Shown piece after piece: positions 35,187 to 43,301 of a stretch of 61,148 bases of DNA. Both the position numbers and the translations under genes were made by a program. The notes beneath the pieces are model-generated. The model ran no database searches. It saw only the letters and a program-made list of their open reading frames with translations, and had not been told where the DNA came from. The DNA is from DASWUZ01 sp036401375 (GTDB lineage: Bacteria; Acidobacteriota; Terriglobia; Terriglobales; Acidobacteriaceae). Each line of letters opens with the position of its first letter. The first letter of the stretch is position 1. Location: the NCBI GenBank assembly GCA_036401375.1, contig DASWVB010000037.1, positions 1-61,148 on the forward strand, read 5' to 3'.

Positions 35187-37310
35187 TTAGTTCTCGGTCG
35201 GCTTCTCGACGTGGTCGATGACGAAGACGTCGACGGCGGCCCTGGAAGGATCGAGCTTCAGACCGATCTGCTCCTGGATGGCGGTGAAGAGCGGCGGGGG
35301 AGCGTTCGGATCTTCGGTCGGCGGAGGCACCTTGACGCCCATGCCGCCGAACTGCGACTCGTCGGGCGTCCACTTGAGCACGAAGTCGTAGTTGCCGGCG
35401 AGCCCGGTCTGATCGACTACGGGGCGGTCAAGCACCGCTGACTGCATCAGCTGGGCGAAGGCTCCCATGCTGGAGTTGCGCACATTCAGCACGCCAAGCT
35501 GGGTGAAGAAGAGCGCCGGCAGGCCCTTGGGATCGCCCGTGCTCTTGTCCATCTTCGGTCCCGTTTTTGCAAGGGTGAGCGCGTAGACGGAGAGGTCCTT
35601 CTTATCCTGGTGGTAGGTGAGCTTAAATCGCTCCGCGAGCAGCTTCTGGACCATCGATTTCCACTGCTTGTCGTCGGGCTGGCCTTCGCCGGCGGGCTTG
35701 GCCAGCAGGTCGAATTTGTCGCTGTCCATCCAGGCCGGGGCGCCGACGATCTGACGCGGGTGCAATCCGTAGGCGAAGTTCATCAGGTCATTGAGCGTCG
35801 TGTTGAGGGTGGAGAACTCGCGCCCGTTCACCCGGAACATCTTGCCCGGCGAGTCCGGCTTGCTGGGCTTGATGGTGGCGACGTCGAACTCCGCTGGCGC
35901 ATTTGCGGCCATGGGAGCGAGCTTCGGAGGCGGCTCCGGAATGTCCCAGGCGGTTGACGGGGTGGCCCGCTTTAGATTGAGCGGGAAGGGCTGCGAAGCC
36001 TGCGTCCAGGTTCCAGTGATAGTGTCGCCGTCGGCGCCATACCTGCCGTCGTAGCTGCCGCCGATGCCGGTGATCTCGAACTTGAGGGTCCCACCCTCGA
36101 AGGTAGTCTTGTTCGCAGGAAAGGGGAGCGGCGCCTGGTCGATGCTGTAGAAGGCTGTCTTGAGGGCGCCGCCTTCACGGGTAATTTTGGCGATCACGCG
36201 CAGGTCGTGGCCGCCGGCGTTGAGGGTTCCCTGCCAGGCGCCGGTGATGTCCTTGCCGGCTGCGGTCTGCGCGCGCACTTCGGTGATGTGCACCACTCCA
36301 AACATGATGGGCACTGCGACGACGGTGAGTGCGGCCGCCAGCAGCAGCAGCTTCCTGCCGAGGTTGAGCTTGAGCGCGACGCGGCCGGCCATGATGCGGA
36401 CGATGCGCTGCTTGAGCTCGGAGCCGGTGACGCCGGAGACGCAGGGGAGCGGCGACTCCACGTAGAACTTGCAGACGTTGAGGATGCCCTCGGCGTAGAC
36501 CTCGGCTGCGCTGCCGGCCTGGATCACGGCCTCGTCGCAGGCGCGTTCGCGCTCCTCGACGAGGCGGGTCCTGATCCACCAGACGGCGGGGTGAAACCAG
36601 AAGAGCGTCTCGACGACCATGTGGAGGGCCGCGGTCAGGTTGTCGCGACGCCTTACGTGACACATCTCGTGGTCGAGGATGGCGCCGAGCTGCGCGGCGG
36701 TGAGGCGCTCGGTGATGCCCTCGGGCAGCAGCAGCACTGGGCTGAGGATGCCGAAGACTCCGGGCTCGGAGAGAGTTGGCGACTCCATCACCGGCACCCC
36801 CATCACCTGCGCGTGGGAGCGGGCGCCGATCGAGGACGCCGTGCGCATGGCGCTGCGGATCGTCGACCAGCGGCGCGCCCAGGAGAGCGCGAGCAGCAGG
36901 GCGCCGCAAATCCAGACGCCCAGCATCAGGAACGGAAGCAGTCTGGCCGCGGGATGCGAGGCAGCCACCACGGCCGAGGCGCTCGCAGCCGAGCTCTCGA
37001 AGAGGGAAGACGATGGCGCGGGCGAGAATGGCTGCGCGAAGCCTTCCATCACCGCTGTGACCTTTGGATTCGCCTGCCCCGACCAGCTGAACTGGCCGGC
37101 GACGAAGGTCTGGAAGCAGGCGCCGGCCGCGATCAGCAGCGAAAAGGGCACGAGGAACTTGAGCGATGCGATCATCCAGAGCCAGTAGCGGGTGCGGGCC
37201 TGGTTGCCGCGGAGGGTGAGTGCCAGCAGCCATACGGCCGCCGTGAATACCGTGGTCTGCCACAGGTGGTTGATCAGTGCGGGCGCCCAGGGTGCAAATG
37301 TCATGCTCAT
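35187..37310 (-). CDS. BlaR1-like M56 metallopeptidase fused to a TIGR03435 domain
   Basis: This is a 707-residue inner-membrane protein. Residues about 1-345 form the M56 part: several membrane helices, the zinc motif HEMCH at 214-218, and RERACDEAV further on, with a last helix near 320-340. The periplasmic part has a small beta domain (about 350-445, DITGAWQGTLNAGGHDLRV) and then a TIGR03435 domain (about 450-705, FDVATIKPSKPD, APAWMDSDKFDLLAK, ERFKLTYHQDKKDLSVYALTLAK). In BlaR1 the outer domain senses a beta-lactam and the M56 protease cleaves BlaI. Here the penicillin-binding domain is replaced. ATG at 37310 overlaps the blaI stop as ATGA and follows GGGAGGAG. Confidence 0.9.
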   Translation of the reverse strand: MSMTFAPWAPALINHLWQTTVFTAAVWLLALTLRGNQARTRYWLWMIASLKFLVPFSLLIAAGACFQTFVAGQFSWSGQANPKVTAVMEGFAQPFSPAPSSSLFESSAASASAVVAASHPAARLLPFLMLGVWICGALLLALSWARRWSTIRSAMRTASSIGARSHAQVMGVPVMESPTLSEPGVFGILSPVLLLPEGITERLTAAQLGAILDHEMCHVRRRDNLTAALHMVVETLFWFHPAVWWIRTRLVEERERACDEAVIQAGSAAEVYAEGILNVCKFYVESPLPCVSGVTGSELKQRIVRIMAGRVALKLNLGRKLLLLAAALTVVAVPIMFGVVHITEVRAQTAAGKDITGAWQGTLNAGGHDLRVIAKITREGGALKTAFYSIDQAPLPFPANKTTFEGGTLKFEITGIGGSYDGRYGADGDTITGTWTQASQPFPLNLKRATPSTAWDIPEPPPKLAPMAANAPAEFDVATIKPSKPDSPGKMFRVNGREFSTLNTTLNDLMNFAYGLHPRQIVGAPAWMDSDKFDLLAKPAGEGQPDDKQWKSMVQKLLAERFKLTYHQDKKDLSVYALTLAKTGPKMDKSTGDPKGLPALFFTQLGVLNVRNSSMGAFAQLMQSAVLDRPVVDQTGLAGNYDFVLKWTPDESQFGGMGVKVPPPTEDPNAPPPLFTAIQEQIGLKLDPSRAAVDVFVIDHVEKPTEN

Positions 37311-37744
37311 TGCTTCTCCTCCCACTGCTTCTCTTTAGATTGCTCTTCGTTCCTCTGCTTCTGGTCTCTGGATGACTCTGAGATCGCGCGCAGGGTCTTC
37401 TCTGCCTCTCTTACGTCTTCGAGCGACAGGCTGCCCGACTCGATGAGGTGTGCCATCACCGGCTGGCTGCGTCCGCCGAAGAGCGCGAGCAGGTCGTAGA
37501 CCAGGGTGCGCTGGGCCGCGTCGCGCGAGACAGCGGCGGCAAAGATGTGGAAGTTTCCCACCTTCCTGACCCGGCTGACGACCCCCTTGGTCTCCATGCG
37601 GTAGACGGTGGTCTGGACGGTCGTATAGGCGGGGCGCTTCTTCTCCGGGAAGGCTTCCTGTATCTCGCGGATGGAGGCCTCGCCCCGGCTCCAGAGGGCC
37701 TCCATGATTTGAAACTCCAGCCTGGACAATTTTGGGTGCGGCAC
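37307..37744 (-). CDS. BlaI/MecI/CopY family transcriptional repressor
   Basis: This is a 145-residue DNA-binding protein. It has LSRLEFQIMEALWSRGEASIREIQEAF in the recognition region, the winged helix YTTVQTTVYRMETKGVVSR (TTVQT is diagnostic), and a dimerising C-terminal helix bundle. In this family cleavage by the partner M56 protease frees the operator. The GTG start at 37744 is chosen because TAGGAG lies six bases upstream and the conserved domain begins at once; longer frames to 38104 read through the promoter. Translation is coupled to the M56 gene by an ATGA overlap. The last 25 residues are a Glu/Lys/Gln-rich tail. Confidence 0.93.
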   Translation of the reverse strand: MPHPKLSRLEFQIMEALWSRGEASIREIQEAFPEKKRPAYTTVQTTVYRMETKGVVSRVRKVGNFHIFAAAVSRDAAQRTLVYDLLALFGGRSQPVMAHLIESGSLSLEDVREAEKTLRAISESSRDQKQRNEEQSKEKQWEEKQ

Positions 37745-37770
37745 GTGATCTCCTACGTCTGTTTGAGGAG

Positions 37771-37798
37771 ATACTACACCTGTAGGTGACGATGTCAA
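37771..37798 (-). promoter_or_regulatory. Promoter and BlaI-type operator of the blaI operon
   Basis: Read on the minus strand, the -35 TTGACA (37793-37798) and the -10 TAGTAT (37771-37776) are separated by 16 bases. The palindrome CTACA-GG-TGTAG (37774-37785) overlaps the -10. TACA-N2-TGTA is the core operator of BlaI/MecI/CopY repressors. The GTG start of the repressor lies about 27 bases downstream. Confidence 0.85.
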
Positions 37799-37994
37799 GG
37801 GATATTTCTCTTCACTCTCGGGTAATCGACTCGCTGCAACAGACTGCCTGCGGTCGTCGTCGCGAATAGCTTTGAGCGGAGTGGAGAACCCGTCGGGGCC
37901 AGGCCTTCCGCGGCCTGGCCTTTGACGTGAGCGGGGTGAGCGATGCCGGCGGCTGATGAGATAGAACCCGTACAGAATGAAGGCGGAGCTTTGC

Positions 37995-38399
37995 CTAACG
38001 CTGAGACGGAGGAGTGTTGAGGCTTCGCACGTAGGCGACGATCTGCCAGCGCTCCTGCTCTGGCAGCGCGCCCCAGATCGGCATTCCCTTGTAGGGGTTG
38101 CCATTCTTAAGCAGCCAGGCGAGTTCGCCGTCGGTGGCGTTGTTGATGCGTTCGCTCTTCAAGGCCGGACGGGAGCCGATGCCCTCGCCGTGTTCGCCGT
38201 GGCAGCGGGCACAGTTGTCGTGGTAGAGGTTGGCGCCTGCCTGGGCTGCCTGGGCGCTGCCGGCGTAGGGGCTGAGTCTTACACGATCGGCGTGGGGCAC
38301 CTTCTTAAGCCAGGAGCCGTCGGCCATCGCGAGGCAGATCGCGCCGCTGGCCAGCATCAGGACAGGGAGCAGAGGAGCGGCAAGGGAGCGCAGTCTCAT
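37995..38399 (-). CDS. Mono-haem c-type cytochrome
   Basis: This is a 134-residue exported protein. The N-terminal hydrophobic segment (residues about 5-25) is a signal peptide or anchor. The haem-binding CARCH is at 63-67, with a likely distal Met in GNPYKGMPIWG. The order AGANLYHDNCARCHGEHGEG ... ERWQIVAYVRSL is that of class I cytochromes c used as small periplasmic electron carriers. It overlaps the upstream outer-membrane protein gene by four bases, so both are made from one messenger. Confidence 0.9.
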   Translation of the reverse strand: MRLRSLAAPLLPVLMLASGAICLAMADGSWLKKVPHADRVRLSPYAGSAQAAQAGANLYHDNCARCHGEHGEGIGSRPALKSERINNATDGELAWLLKNGNPYKGMPIWGALPEQERWQIVAYVRSLNTPPSQR

Positions 38400-39307
38400 C
38401 GTGCCCTCCGGAAGCGGTCGCGAACCTGTTGAATCTCACACGAGACGCCGAAGCGCCACAAGACGCGGGCCGAGTTGTCGTTAAGGCCGAACTCTGGAGA
38501 GAACTTGTAGGTGAAGCCGCCGGGCGTGGCGAGGGCGATCATGGGAGCAGCATAGTGCTGGGTGTCCTTCAGGCCGAAGGTGTAGCGGGTCCCGAGTCCG
38601 CCGAACAGCTCGGCTCCGAGCGAGACATTCTGGGGGCAGACGGTGCAGGCGCGACTGCTGCCGGCCAGAGCCAGCGGGCGGGCGGCGGCGAGGGCGTACC
38701 CAAACTCCCAGGAGCTGCTCTGGTTGACGGCTTTTTCCGCGATCATGTTTTCGGAGAAGTTCCAGCCGCGCACATCGCTCGACAGGATGAGCTTGCCCTC
38801 CATGGTGCGATCTACGCTCTTGCGCGCTTCGCCGTTCGGGGTCTGGACCAGGTCGATGCTGTCGTTACCGGTGATCTCGAGGAAGCTCTTGTCGGCGCCA
38901 TTGGTGTCTTCGTACTCGATGTAGATCACGGGGTTGATCCAGTACTCATGAGGCAGCGGGCGAAAGCGATTTTCGAAGCGGAAGCCGGTGAAGACGGTCG
39001 GATCGCCGGCGGTCGCCTGGCCCTGCAGGTAGAACTCCTGTGTCCACCAGGCGGTCGTCCCGTACTCAAACTCCACGGTGGGGGCGAAGAAGGCGCTGGC
39101 ATTTTTCGGCTGGGCGGCGATGTTCTGGTTCTCGATCTCGAGGTTGCCCGGCTCTTCGAGCACCGAGGAGTAGGTGACGAAGTAGGGTGGCTCCTGCTCG
39201 GCGCGCGCAGCCGCAGAGCTGCCTGCGACTGCAAGTGCCATGAGGAACAGTGGAACGGCTCTGCGAAGGGGTAGTGGGCAGGCCGGGCGGGTGAACGACG
39301 GTAACAT
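38396..39307 (-). CDS. Outer-membrane beta-barrel-like protein paired with cytochrome c
   Basis: This is a 303-residue precursor. The signal peptide ends near AAARA. The mature protein alternates aromatic and polar residues in many strands (FFAPTVEFEYGTTAWWTQEFYLQGQA, WINPVIYIEYED, WEFGYALAAARP, FTYKFSPEFGLNDNSARVLWRFGVSCEI), suggesting a barrel of about 12 strands. A CTVC pair lies on one loop near residue 215, and a last Cys near 292. The family was not identified. Linkage to a cytochrome suggests an electron-transfer or metal-related role at the cell surface (inference). GGAGG at 39312-39316 supports ATG 39307. Confidence 0.75.
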   Translation of the reverse strand: MLPSFTRPACPLPLRRAVPLFLMALAVAGSSAAARAEQEPPYFVTYSSVLEEPGNLEIENQNIAAQPKNASAFFAPTVEFEYGTTAWWTQEFYLQGQATAGDPTVFTGFRFENRFRPLPHEYWINPVIYIEYEDTNGADKSFLEITGNDSIDLVQTPNGEARKSVDRTMEGKLILSSDVRGWNFSENMIAEKAVNQSSSWEFGYALAAARPLALAGSSRACTVCPQNVSLGAELFGGLGTRYTFGLKDTQHYAAPMIALATPGGFTYKFSPEFGLNDNSARVLWRFGVSCEIQQVRDRFRRAR

Positions 39308-39336
39308 TTGACCTCCAAAGATTAAGATCGTCTGAA

Positions 39337-39392
39337 TACGACCATCCAGGTCGTAGTTAAGTCAGACTAAACAGGTCGTATATTTGAGTCAA
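39337..39392 (-). promoter_or_regulatory. Promoter with double operator upstream of the cytochrome pair
   Basis: On the minus strand, -35 TTGACT (39387-39392) and -10 TAGTCT (39364-39369) are 17 bases apart. Immediately downstream lies a perfect palindrome TACGACC-ATCCA-GGTCGTA (39337-39355). A third copy of the half-site, TACGACCT, lies inside the promoter spacer at 39373-39380. This arrangement fits repression by a dimeric regulator; the regulator was not identified. Confidence 0.75.
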
Positions 39393-39671
39393 GCAGCAGC
39401 GTCGCTGCATCGCCGCGCGCGGGTTTCTGCCAGCCCCGTTCAGGCCGCGAGCTTGCCTTCTGGCGGCGGATAATCCCCGTTCAGACCATGCAGTTCGATT
39501 TTTGCCGGTGGGAAAGATAATCTAGGCAGGTAAAGTTCTGACCAGGCTGCAGTTAGGGCTCATGAGCAAGCTGGAGTGATGCGGATCGCCGCCGGGGATC
39601 AGCATTGAGCAAGAACGCGCTGCAGCCGTATCAGTGTTCGTCAGGATTGAAAATCAGGAGAATCCGAATCT

Positions 39672-41783
39672 ATGTCCAAGGCCGTCAAGTACGCAGAAAA
39701 AGCGGTAACCGTTGCTGCCCGCAGCGCCTGGGTCGTCTTCGACCGGCTCAACAGCATCCGCCCGAACGCGTCATTCACACCAAAGTGGTCTGACAAGCCT
39801 CTGCTGAAGTCGTACGAGAAGGAAAAGCCGCCGCTAGGCTGGCCGCGTACTACCGACTCCCTGTGCCCCAAGTGCGTGCCTGAGATCCGGCAGCAGATCC
39901 TGGACGGCAAGCTGCCGCACGAGATCCTGCTGAACGAGAAGGTCGGCGAGATCAAGGCCCAGATCATCGAGCGCGACGGCAAGATCCTGATGGTCAAGGA
40001 TTGCCCCAAGCACGGGCACTTTGAAGACGTCATGTCGATCGATGTCGAGTTTATGCAGCACCTGGAAGAGACGTTTCCGGGGCGGGACATCCGCGCGCAT
40101 AACGACGAAGAGCTGCACAACCACGGCACCTCGACGGTGACTCACGGACGGGGATCTGTGCTGACGATCGACTTGACCAACCGCTGCAACATGATGTGCG
40201 ACCCGTGCTTCATGGACGCCAACCAGGTCGGGTTTGTGCATGAGCTGACGTGGGAAGAGATCAAGAAGATGCTGGACGACGCGGCGCAGATCAAGCCCCG
40301 CCGCCAGATGTCGGTGCAGTTCTCGGGTGGGGAGCCTACGCTTTCGCCTTACTTCCTCGATGCGGTGGCTTACTCGCGCAAGGTTGGCTACAACTCGGTG
40401 CAGGCTGCAACCAACGGGATTGAATTTGCGAAGAGCAAGGAGCTCTGCCGCGCTGCTGCCGAGGCGGGTTTGCGGTATGCGTACCTGCAGTTCGATGGGA
40501 TTGGCAATGCTGCTAACTCGCATCGCAAGGTCGGAAATCTATTCGATGTGAAGCTGCAGGCGATCCATAACCTGCATGAGTCGGGCGTTGATATTGTGCC
40601 GGTCACGACGATCATCAACGGCATCAATAACGAGCAGGTCGGACGCATTATCCAGTTTGCGCTGGATAATCCGAAGCGGATCAACTTCCTCAGCTTTCAG
40701 CCGGTTTCCTTCACGGGCAGAGACGAGGCGGTTTCCGACGAACGTCGCGAGGCGCAGCGGTACACGCTGAGCCACATGGCGCACGACATCAAGAACCAGA
40801 CGGGGTTGGGCGAGCCGGCGCGGGACTGGTTCCCGATCAGCTTCATGAGCACGTTTTCGGACTTCGCGGACCTGATCCACGGACCGAATGCGGATTGGGG
40901 TCAGTTGTCGTGCGGATGTCACCCGAACTGCGGGATCGGCATGGCGCTGATGATCGACAAGGAGACCAAGGAAGCCGTTCCGGTGACGGCGTTTTTAAAT
41001 GCGGACCGCTTGGCGAAGGACATTGCGAAGATTAACGATGCGGCTCGCGGCAAGTTCCTGTCGGGAGTTGGGGTCACGCTGGCGATGCTGCGGAACTACG
41101 ATCCGACCAAGTCGCCGACGCACTTCAAGATCACGGACATGCTGGCGAAATTCGACAAATGCTTTGGCGTGACGGGGCGGAACTACGGCAGCGTCAAGGG
41201 CGACCGCACCATGGCCGATATCGAGAAGCGGCGCGCGGACCGGTGGAACTTCCTGTTTATTGCCGGCATGTGGTTCCAGGATTTGTTCAATTACGACTTC
41301 CGGCGCACCGAGCAGTGCATTATTCCGTATGCGACGCAGGAGGGTGAGATCAGCTTCTGCGCCTACAACACGGGCGTGGGCTGGCGGAACATCATTGAGA
41401 AGATGCACATGACGTCGACGCTCACCAAGTGGTACGAGGAGCATGGGCGGCATGAGATCTTCGCCGGCGGCAAGAAGGTTGGCATGGGCGATGCTCAGCA
41501 CACCCTGCTGCTGAACCAGGACCACGTCTTCGCGGCGGCCAACGATACGTTCGAGAAGTCGGGCATCGCGAAGAACTCTCGCGAAGAGAAGATCCGCGCG
41601 CGTGACGAGAAGATGAAGGCCGATGCAGAGAACGCGAAGATGGCGCGGCTTTATCGCGAGCATGTGCTGGGTGAGAAGCCGCAGGAGGGGTTCATCCCGG
41701 TCGATATGCTGATCACTCCTGCTCCCAAGGCACCGGCAGCGCCGCAGACCAAGGAAGTAGAAGAGCCGGTGATGGGCGACTAG
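39672..41783 (+). CDS. Radical SAM protein of the Tes/MJ0619-like class
   Basis: This is a 703-residue cytoplasmic enzyme. The radical SAM cluster motif is Cys172-x3-Cys176-x2-Cys179 (TNRCNMMCDPCF), followed by SGGEPT at 218-223. Before it lies a rubredoxin-like cysteine set: LCPKC (65, 68) and Cys111-Pro. After it come a second cluster-type set CGCHPNC (414, 416, 420) and C-terminal Cys549 and Cys563. This N-terminal CPxC, central radical SAM and extra-cluster layout is that of tetraether lipid synthase (Tes) relatives, which join two lipid tails through sp3 C-H activation. The last 90 residues are a charged helix and a Pro-rich tail. It is probably monocistronic. The assignment to lipid coupling is by family resemblance only. 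Confidence 0.75.
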   Translation: MSKAVKYAEKAVTVAARSAWVVFDRLNSIRPNASFTPKWSDKPLLKSYEKEKPPLGWPRTTDSLCPKCVPEIRQQILDGKLPHEILLNEKVGEIKAQIIERDGKILMVKDCPKHGHFEDVMSIDVEFMQHLEETFPGRDIRAHNDEELHNHGTSTVTHGRGSVLTIDLTNRCNMMCDPCFMDANQVGFVHELTWEEIKKMLDDAAQIKPRRQMSVQFSGGEPTLSPYFLDAVAYSRKVGYNSVQAATNGIEFAKSKELCRAAAEAGLRYAYLQFDGIGNAANSHRKVGNLFDVKLQAIHNLHESGVDIVPVTTIINGINNEQVGRIIQFALDNPKRINFLSFQPVSFTGRDEAVSDERREAQRYTLSHMAHDIKNQTGLGEPARDWFPISFMSTFSDFADLIHGPNADWGQLSCGCHPNCGIGMALMIDKETKEAVPVTAFLNADRLAKDIAKINDAARGKFLSGVGVTLAMLRNYDPTKSPTHFKITDMLAKFDKCFGVTGRNYGSVKGDRTMADIEKRRADRWNFLFIAGMWFQDLFNYDFRRTEQCIIPYATQEGEISFCAYNTGVGWRNIIEKMHMTSTLTKWYEEHGRHEIFAGGKKVGMGDAQHTLLLNQDHVFAAANDTFEKSGIAKNSREEKIRARDEKMKADAENAKMARLYREHVLGEKPQEGFIPVDMLITPAPKAPAAPQTKEVEEPVMGD

Positions 41784-41925
41784 CGATCAAAAATGATTAG
41801 GTAAGTAAGGACCGTGACCGAGCGGTAGCTAGCGGCCTTTGACTTATTGAAGATTACAATCTCCCGCGGCGAAGAAACCAAGGCAGCCCTCCGAACCGTA
41901 ACTACACCTGGAGAAGCGGAACGAC

Positions 41926-42276
41926 GTGATTATCGCCACTGTTCTCTTCCTCGCCTTGAGTCAGCCGTCTCACCATTTGACCGAGCAGGAAGTGATTCTG
42001 GGGGCTTTCCTGTTTCACGAGTGCCAAGCTCTAAGTCTGCCTGATCCAAGCGAGGCCGACAAAGTAAAAGGTGCTTTATGTCTCGCCTATATTGAGGGAT
42101 TCACAGATGGTCAAATTCAAGGCGGACCATGTGTGGGTCGGGCCTCTTATGGAGACATGGCCGCAGCCTATGTTGCGTGGATGAAGAAGCATCCGGATTT
42201 GATGAGCATGGACAAGCGTGTGGGAGTCCTTATGGCGTTGGGACAGGTCTACACGTGTTCACCAAAGCCATACTAA
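41926..42276 (+). CDS. Rap1a/Tai-like immunity protein
   Basis: This is a 116-residue exported protein with a short hydrophobic signal (IIATVLFLAL). The mature part has four Cys (33, 52, 69, 111) in the order of the Rap1a/Tai family: GAFLFHECQ, ALCLAYIEGFTDG, a CVGR turn, then YVAWMKKHPDL and a final C. Members protect cells from type VI amidase effectors of the Tae4/Ssp kind by binding them in the periplasm, or are orphan relatives. No effector or T6SS gene is in the window. Start GTG 41926 is the best available. The gene overlaps the tail of the truncated ATPase on the other strand by four bases. Confidence 0.7.
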   Translation: MIIATVLFLALSQPSHHLTEQEVILGAFLFHECQALSLPDPSEADKVKGALCLAYIEGFTDGQIQGGPCVGRASYGDMAAAYVAWMKKHPDLMSMDKRVGVLMALGQVYTCSPKPY

Positions 42277-42542
42277 TAGGCTCGTAAACAGCATTCGAAT
42301 CTCTTTTTATCAAGCAGCGCCTCGACTTCGATCACCTGGAGGGGACGATTCAGCCACCTGGTACGTGTCGACTGGGTGAACCTGTTCGACTCGCCCCTCA
42401 CGAAGCTCTTCAGGTATCGAATCGCTTCGAGAAGCGATGACTTGCCACTGCCATTCGAGCCGAATAGCAGCTGCTTCGCCCCGGGACGGAACTCGAAGTT
42501 CTGGAAGCTTCGGAAATTGTCAATATAGACTCGAGCGAGCAT
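42273..42542 (-). pseudogene. Truncated AAA/RecF-like ATPase
   Basis: The 89-residue frame has the N-terminal piece of an AAA_15/OLD-type ATPase: a VYIDNFRSFQNFEF strand, Walker A FGSNGSGKSS, and a helix LLEAIRYLKSF. These proteins are usually 350-600 residues. The Walker B, signature and sensor regions are absent. The ATG is preceded by GAGGGG, so the promoter-proximal end is intact and the 3' part was lost. It ends in a TAG overlapping the Rap1a-like gene. Confidence 0.8.
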
Positions 42543-42599
42543 GACCCCTCGATTATACGGATGAGGGCGAATACCTCCGAAGGAGCCCTGCAGCTTAGA

Positions 42600-43214
42600 T
42601 CATGGGAGCCGCCGAGATGCCATTTTCTTGCGTGTGTCGTGGTCTTTGCGCCAGTTGTAGACTGTGCCTGGCTGCAGGAGCGCTAGCATGGCGCGGGCTC
42701 TTGCGCTGGTCGCGGGCGTGCCGTGGAAGCGAATCTCGCTGAGCAGGGCGAGTGCTTCTTCGCGGAGCTCCGGCTCGGCGGCGGCCATCCTGGCGAAGAC
42801 TTCGAGCGCCGTTGCGCGCAGGGCATTTCGCCCCTCGTTGAGCATGGGCCGAACGAGGGCGACAAGGCGCATCCGCTGGGCGCGGGTTGTCACGTTATGC
42901 GCCGCGGCGAGGGCCAGGTAGCCGCAGGACTGCCATTCGGCAGCGGGGTGCTGGGCTGCGACGGCGGCGTTCAGCTCCACAAAGACGTCGAGCAATAGAT
43001 CGGCATACTCGCTGAGGATGCCGGGCTCGCGGGCACTCACGAGGCGGGCGAGGTCGCTGGCGCGTTTGCGGGCAGCCGGATCGCCGGAGCAGATCTCCTC
43101 CATCAGCCTGCGAAGCGCAGTTCGGCGCGGCGGGCGAAGGGCGAGCAGATCCCTTGCAGCCTTGCCGGCGTCCACGCGGCCCTTCTTGTCGTTCCATGCG
43201 CGATAGATGACCAC
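42600..43214 (-). CDS. HEAT-repeat-like hypothetical protein
   Basis: This is a 204-residue Ala/Leu/Arg-rich helical protein. Paired helices such as RLMEEICSGDPAARKRASDLARL, GILSEYADLLLDVFVELNAAVAA, NALRATALEVFARMAAAEPELREEALALL (each a helix pair) follow the spacing of HEAT/ARM repeats. No catalytic motif or membrane segment is seen. The C-terminus is basic. It could be a scaffold or adaptor. It is divergent from the lipoprotein gene at 43302. Confidence 0.65.
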   Translation of the reverse strand: MVIYRAWNDKKGRVDAGKAARDLLALRPPRRTALRRLMEEICSGDPAARKRASDLARLVSAREPGILSEYADLLLDVFVELNAAVAAQHPAAEWQSCGYLALAAAHNVTTRAQRMRLVALVRPMLNEGRNALRATALEVFARMAAAEPELREEALALLSEIRFHGTPATSARARAMLALLQPGTVYNWRKDHDTRKKMASRRLP

Positions 43215-43301
43215 GGAGGTCCCCCCGGAAGGTTTAGTTTTGTGCTCCGCCTGGCTCTCTTAGAGGACAGTTTAGGGAAGTGCGGTTTATCTTGGAAGGA
43301 T

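Noticed and set aside
37745..38104. Longer start for the blaI-like gene
   Set aside because: The extension is Arg/Ser-rich, passes through the promoter and operator, and the GTG at 37744 has a well-placed Shine-Dalgarno.
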